Made by a program: the position numbers and the translations under genes. From Alicyclobacillus sendaiensis NBRC 100866 (GTDB lineage Bacteria; Bacillota; Bacilli; Alicyclobacillales; Alicyclobacillaceae), in assembly GCF_001552675.1 (NCBI RefSeq), contig NZ_BCRQ01000024.1, positions 1-39,263 on the forward strand: 39,263 bases of DNA. Reading direction: 5' to 3'. Below the pieces are notes generated by a model. It saw only the letters and a list, made by a program, of their open reading frames with translations. It was not told where the DNA came from and made no database searches. This document shows positions 36,019 to 39,263 of the stretch, in pieces. The stretch's first letter is position 1. Each line of letters opens with the position of its first letter.

Positions 36019-36947
36019 CACCCATCGTTCCCCACGTGCACGACGAAGGGTTTGGACCAGCCCTCTTCGTCGGTCTCGGGCAGCATCGGCTCCGCGCGCC
36101 GGAACGGCTGATGCATGTGCGGTCCGCCGTCGAACGCGGGACCCACGAGCGCGTCCTCCCCGGGCATCTCGCCCGCGCCAGCCTGACCTTCGTCCGACGG
36201 CGCCTCTGCTTCTTGTGGTGGGTTCCAGGGTTCGACACCTTCGCTCGGCATCCCTTTCGGCGGCTGCTGCATGTGCGATCCGCCGTCGAACGCGGGACCC
36301 ACGAGCGCGTCCTCCTCGGGCATCTCGCCCGCGCCAGCCTGACCTTCGTCCGACGGCGCCTCTGCTTCTTGCGGCTTCCAGGGTTCGACGACTTCGCTCG
36401 GCGTCACTTCCGGCGGCTTCTGCAAGTGCCCCTGGTGACCCTGGCCGCCGAAGAGGACGTGGGGCGCATGTTGCGCGGGCATTCCGTCGGATGGCCCGGG
36501 GACGGGAGCGTTCATCCAGGCGCCCGGGGCCGCCTCGGGCGTGCCCGTCGGCAGGACAGGCTGGTTGCCGAGCGGCACATACACGACTAGTCCGGGCGTC
36601 AGATCGCGGGAGGCGATGGCCGGGTTGAGATGCTCGAGGTCTTCCACAGAGACGTGGTAGCGATCCGCAATGGTGGCCCAGGTCTCGCCGGGCTGCACCG
36701 TGTGCGGCCACACGTAGCCAAAATACGGTTTACTCACGGGCTGATGCGACTTGGGCTGCGCTTTTTTCGGCTTGGGCTTCGACGAGGTCCCTTTGCCGAG
36801 TTCCGGAATGACGATGGTCATGCCCGGCGTCAGGTCGCTGGCGCTCTTGATCTGCGGATTGGCGGCCAGAATCAGCGGCAGGCGCACGCCCGTCTTTCGG
36901 CTGATCTGATACAGCGACTCCCCTGGTTTGACCACGTACTTCTTCAT
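36018..36947 (-). CDS. LysM protein, SafA/SpoVID-like spore morphogenesis candidate
   Basis: The 309-residue product has two LysM domains, about 3-48 (YVVKPGESLYQISRKTGV) and about 81-125 (HTVQPGETWATIADRYHVSVEDL), with a Lys/Pro/Ser linker between. No signal peptide is present, so it stays in the cytoplasm that makes it, as expected for a mother-cell protein coating the forespore. Residues 178-280 are two near-identical 51-52-residue repeats rich in Pro, Glu and Gly. SafA also has an N-terminal LysM domain and a Pro-rich tail. The ATG follows AGGAGGTTAG. The kinase gene is coupled to its stop. Confidence 0.8.
   Translation of the reverse strand: MKKYVVKPGESLYQISRKTGVRLPLILAANPQIKSASDLTPGMTIVIPELGKGTSSKPKPKKAQPKSHQPVSKPYFGYVWPHTVQPGETWATIADRYHVSVEDLEHLNPAIASRDLTPGLVVYVPLGNQPVLPTGTPEAAPGAWMNAPVPGPSDGMPAQHAPHVLFGGQGHQGHLQKPPEVTPSEVVEPWKPQEAEAPSDEGQAGAGEMPEEDALVGPAFDGGSHMQQPPKGMPSEGVEPWNPPQEAEAPSDEGQAGAGEMPGEDALVGPAFDGGPHMHQPFRRAEPMLPETDEEGWSKPFVVHVGNDG
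36108..36416 (-). repeat. Two tandem ~155-bp in-frame repeats in the LysM gene
   Basis: Copies at 36264-36416 (51 codons) and 36108-36263 (52 codons) each begin PP and end in HMQQ or HMHQ, and share EAEAPSDEGQAGAGEMP and EDALVGPAFDGG. They differ at few positions, so the duplication is recent or kept uniform; one codon is added in the second copy. Confidence 0.9.
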
Positions 36948-37001
36948 CTTGGCTCTAACCTCCTAGGCTTTCGCGGAAGCTAGAGCAGTATATGCAGAAG
37001 C

Positions 37002-37709
37002 CTACGAGGTGGCACTCACGCCGCCGGGATAGACCACATTCGGCACAGGGCCACTCATGATGACGTACACGACGGGCGATCTCGCCGTGACGTGCACGGG
37101 CGATCGGACGAGCGGCGTGATGGTCATGACGTCCGCGGTGAGCTCGAGGTAGACGATGTGCACGACTTGATTCACGCCTTTCGAGGCTACGTCCGCATCG
37201 AGGCGCGCGTGAACGGCGCCAACGAGGGAAAAGGACACCGGAACCGTCGCGGTATATCCCGCGATAATGGAGCCCGACAGCGCCTGCAGAACGGGCAACG
37301 CGAGGGTTTGTCTGCGAAGGGTTTGAAGGCGGATTTCGCTTGCGTGGATGGCTTCCGTCTGAAGTTTGGCGAGTTTCGCCATGTCGAGCGTGACGATGGA
37401 CAACGCCTGGCCGCTCGCCCCGCGTTCGACGCGAACGCTGACCAGATCTCTCCCGTCCGGATAGGACGAGAGCACCTCGCCCATCGCCTCGTTCAGCGCT
37501 TCCGTCGCGACGCGCGCGGCGAGCGTCGCCGACGCCGTGCGAACCATCGGCGCGAGCCTCCATTCGAGCCAACCCGCAGAAAGGACGAGGATCCCCAAAC
37601 ACCCAAGGACCAAACCGAACCATCTGCGCCCGGATCGCCGACGCCCCGGCGCGCGTGCCAGACGTGGGCGCACCGCGCGCCCAGGGCGAGGCACGAACCA
37701 TCTCGGCAC
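37002..37709 (-). CDS. yunB: Sporulation protein YunB family
   Basis: The 235-residue product has an Arg-rich cytoplasmic N terminus, one membrane helix (about 31-48) and an extracytoplasmic domain with the family features EWRLAPMVRTASATLAARVA and ALNEAMGEVL, ending with repeated beta-like segments (VPVSFSLVGAVHARLDADVAS). In B. subtilis yunB is a mother-cell sporulation gene needed for normal spores. The GTG at 37709 follows GGGGTG by 6 bases; an ATG at 37730 has no ribosome-binding site. It lies 68 bases after tyrS and 54 before the LysM gene. Confidence 0.8.
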   Translation of the reverse strand: MPRWFVPRPGRAVRPRLARAPGRRRSGRRWFGLVLGCLGILVLSAGWLEWRLAPMVRTASATLAARVATEALNEAMGEVLSSYPDGRDLVSVRVERGASGQALSIVTLDMAKLAKLQTEAIHASEIRLQTLRRQTLALPVLQALSGSIIAGYTATVPVSFSLVGAVHARLDADVASKGVNQVVHIVYLELTADVMTITPLVRSPVHVTARSPVVYVIMSGPVPNVVYPGGVSATS

Positions 37710-37777
37710 CGCCCTCACCCCCTCGTCCATACGTACGCGAGCGTGAGGCGGCGAATGCCTCGCGGCGCGGAAATCCG

Positions 37778-39019
37778 TCATTCCACGCGCAGCCGGACAA
37801 ACTGCCGCTTGCCCCGCTGGAGGACGTCGCCGTCCTGTGGGCGGTACTGAGCATCGATGTCGGTCACTTTCTCTCCGTTCAGGCGCACGGCGCCCTCCTG
37901 GATGGCGCGGCGAGCGTCGCTGTTCGACTGGGCAAGGCCAAGCTCCACCAGCCACTTCACAATCCACTGCGCCTCGCCCGACACCCGCCGCTCGGGAATG
38001 TCGTCTGGCACGCCGCCCTTTTGAAAGACGGTCCGCCAGTGTTCAACCGCTTCGCGCCGCGCATCCGGGCCAAGAAAGCGCTCGACGAGTTCTTCGGCGA
38101 GCTGCATCTTGGCGTCGCGCGGATTCATCCGCCCGGCCTCGACTTCCCTGCGCATCGCCTCAATTTCCTCCTGAGGCCGGAGCGACAACAGCTCGTAATA
38201 CTTAAACAGCAAGCTGTCCGGCACGGACATGAGCTTGCCGAACATGTTGTTGGGCTCCTCGTTCACGCCAATGTAGTTGCCAAGGCTCTTCGACATCTTG
38301 TGGACGCCGTCCAGCCCCTCCAACAAAGGCAACATGATGGCCACCTGCATGGGTTGGCCGAACTCGCGCTGAAGGTGACGGCCCATCAACAGGTTGAACT
38401 TCTGGTCCGTTCCCCCCAGTTCCACGTCCGCGCGCAGATGGACCGAGTCGTACGCCTGCATGAGCGGGTAGAAAAATTCATGGATGTGGATCGGGCGATT
38501 GTCCTGAAAACGCTTTTGAAAGTCCTCCCGCTCGAGCATGCGGGCCACGGTGATGGTCGAGGCGAGGCGGATGACCTGCGCAAAATCGAGCGGCGCGAGC
38601 CAATCCCCGTTGTAGACGACCTGCGTCTTTTCCGGATGGAGGATCTTGTACAACTGCGCCACATACGTCTTCGCATTCTCGGCCACTTCTTCCGCCGAAA
38701 GCTGCTTGCGCGTCTCCGCCTTGTCGGTCGGATCGCCAATCTGGCCCGTGAAACTCCCGATGACGAGGAAGACCTGGTGCCCGAGATCCTGAAACTGGCG
38801 CAACTTGTGCAGCACCACGGTGTGGCCTAGGTGAATGTCAGACGACGTCGGATCAATGCCGAGCTTCACGCGCAGCGGTTTGCCGGTCCGCACGGACTGC
38901 GCGAGCTTCTCCACCAACTCGTCCTCCGGGACAATCTCGGCCGTCCCGCGCCGAATGATGGCCAGTTGGCGTGCCACTTCCGCCTCCTGGTCCGGAGTCA
39001 ACACGGTCTTCACTGCCAC
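37778..39019 (-). CDS. tyrS: Tyrosyl-tRNA synthetase
   Basis: TyrS charges tRNA-Tyr. The 413-residue class I enzyme has HLGH at 63-66 (HIGH motif), KMSKS at 241-245 and a C-terminal S4 RNA-binding domain (about 345-410). The spacing and sequence resemble the TyrZ-like group more than the classical Bacillus TyrS, a family-level impression. The GTG at 39019 has AGGAGGAG 8 bases upstream. The 244 bases before it contain weak promoter elements but no recognisable T-box leader. Confidence 0.95.
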   Translation of the reverse strand: MAVKTVLTPDQEAEVARQLAIIRRGTAEIVPEDELVEKLAQSVRTGKPLRVKLGIDPTSSDIHLGHTVVLHKLRQFQDLGHQVFLVIGSFTGQIGDPTDKAETRKQLSAEEVAENAKTYVAQLYKILHPEKTQVVYNGDWLAPLDFAQVIRLASTITVARMLEREDFQKRFQDNRPIHIHEFFYPLMQAYDSVHLRADVELGGTDQKFNLLMGRHLQREFGQPMQVAIMLPLLEGLDGVHKMSKSLGNYIGVNEEPNNMFGKLMSVPDSLLFKYYELLSLRPQEEIEAMRREVEAGRMNPRDAKMQLAEELVERFLGPDARREAVEHWRTVFQKGGVPDDIPERRVSGEAQWIVKWLVELGLAQSNSDARRAIQEGAVRLNGEKVTDIDAQYRPQDGDVLQRGKRQFVRLRVE

Positions 39020-39093
39020 CTGATTCGCTCCTCCTGCGTCCGTTCGATAAGGTGTCCCGTCTCGGCCCTGAAGTGCCGACACTCGGTGTCCCC

Positions 39094-39122
39094 ACAATAG
39101 CATATCGACGCCCGTTTTTCAC
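39094..39122 (-). promoter_or_regulatory. Possible tyrS promoter
   Basis: GTGAAA (39122-39117) and TATTGT (39099-39094) are 17 bases apart on the minus strand, giving a leader of about 70 bases. Both hexamers deviate from consensus. Confidence 0.3.
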
Positions 39123-39246
39123 CGGCCTCGCGCCACGCCACCTGGTATGGTGCGGCTTCCAACGCCGCATGCTAGCGATAAGGGGCTCGGGGCTTGAGAC
39201 CTGTTCGAAGCGCGAAAAACGTACCCTCATGTCCAAATTTGTCGTG

Positions 39247-39255
39247 TGGTATAAT
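39247..39255 (+). promoter_or_regulatory. Extended -10 promoter element reading out of the window
   Basis: TGGTATAAT (39247-39255) is a perfect extended -10 on the plus strand, 8 bases from the window end. It probably serves a gene beyond the right edge, divergent from tyrS. No good -35 precedes it. Confidence 0.4.
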
Positions 39256-39263
39256 CGTGCCAC

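Noticed and set aside
39151-39169. Small hairpin TGCGGC/GCCGCA
   Set aside because: Only six base pairs, with no T-tract on either strand; expected by chance in GC-rich DNA.
39020-39263. Possible T-box leader upstream of tyrS
   Set aside because: No T-box consensus, specifier loop or terminator could be found, and the likely promoter leaves only about 70 bases of leader.

Overview
This 39 kb window looks like core chromosome of a GC-rich, endospore-forming Firmicute. I infer an Alicyclobacillus-like member of the Bacilli. The inference rests on three things: a gene block that closely follows the known Bacillus subtilis neighbourhood queA-tgt-yajC-yrzE-yrbG-spoVB-comN-secDF-cation efflux-recJ-apt-relA-dtd; sporulation genes (spoVB, a SafA-like LysM protein, yunB, a CotS-like kinase); and high-GC coding with many GTG and TTG starts. 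I see no rRNA, tRNA, CRISPR array, prophage or insertion sequence.

Left part (1-8953). On the minus strand lie a fumarylacetoacetate-hydrolase-family enzyme, a DtxR-family metalloregulator overlapping it by 4 bases, a D,D-carboxypeptidase and a TM2 protein. A bacilliredoxin gene stands opposite the plus-strand haem operon hemE-hemH-hemY, the last three steps of the Gram-positive coproporphyrin-dependent route before decarboxylation. A palindrome overlaps the predicted hemE promoter. A lipoprotein with Asp-box-like repeats and a TSUP-family transporter follow.

8980-11001 is the one visibly decaying area. A GGDEF-EAL gene is split by two compensating frameshifts and followed by unassigned coding sequence. 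Its EAL motifs are intact, so the damage looks recent.

11000-28000 is the Bacillus-like block. It holds, right to left on the minus strand: queA-tgt-yajC (tRNA queuosine plus a Sec accessory); a membrane diguanylate cyclase with two GGDEF domains and a DUF421 gene; comN-secD-secF; a Mn/Fe-type CDF exporter; recJ, apt, bifunctional rel and dtd; and a small four-cysteine protein. Two plus-strand genes (yrzE-like and spoVB) are interleaved.

28000-39263 carries sigI-rsgI, ruvC-ruvA-ruvB, a small secreted protein, yebC, nadE with a separate overlapping nitrilase-family gene (a likely split glutamine-dependent NAD synthetase), a CotS-like kinase, a SafA-like LysM protein with an internal repeat, yunB and tyrS.

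No wholly new multi-gene system is evident. The most informative observations are: RsgI lacking the Asn-Pro pair of the autoproteolysis motif; a promoter plus intrinsic terminator in the queA leader; hairpins that hold or hide ribosome-binding sites; the split NAD synthetase; the tandem-GGDEF protein; and the frameshifted GGDEF-EAL gene.
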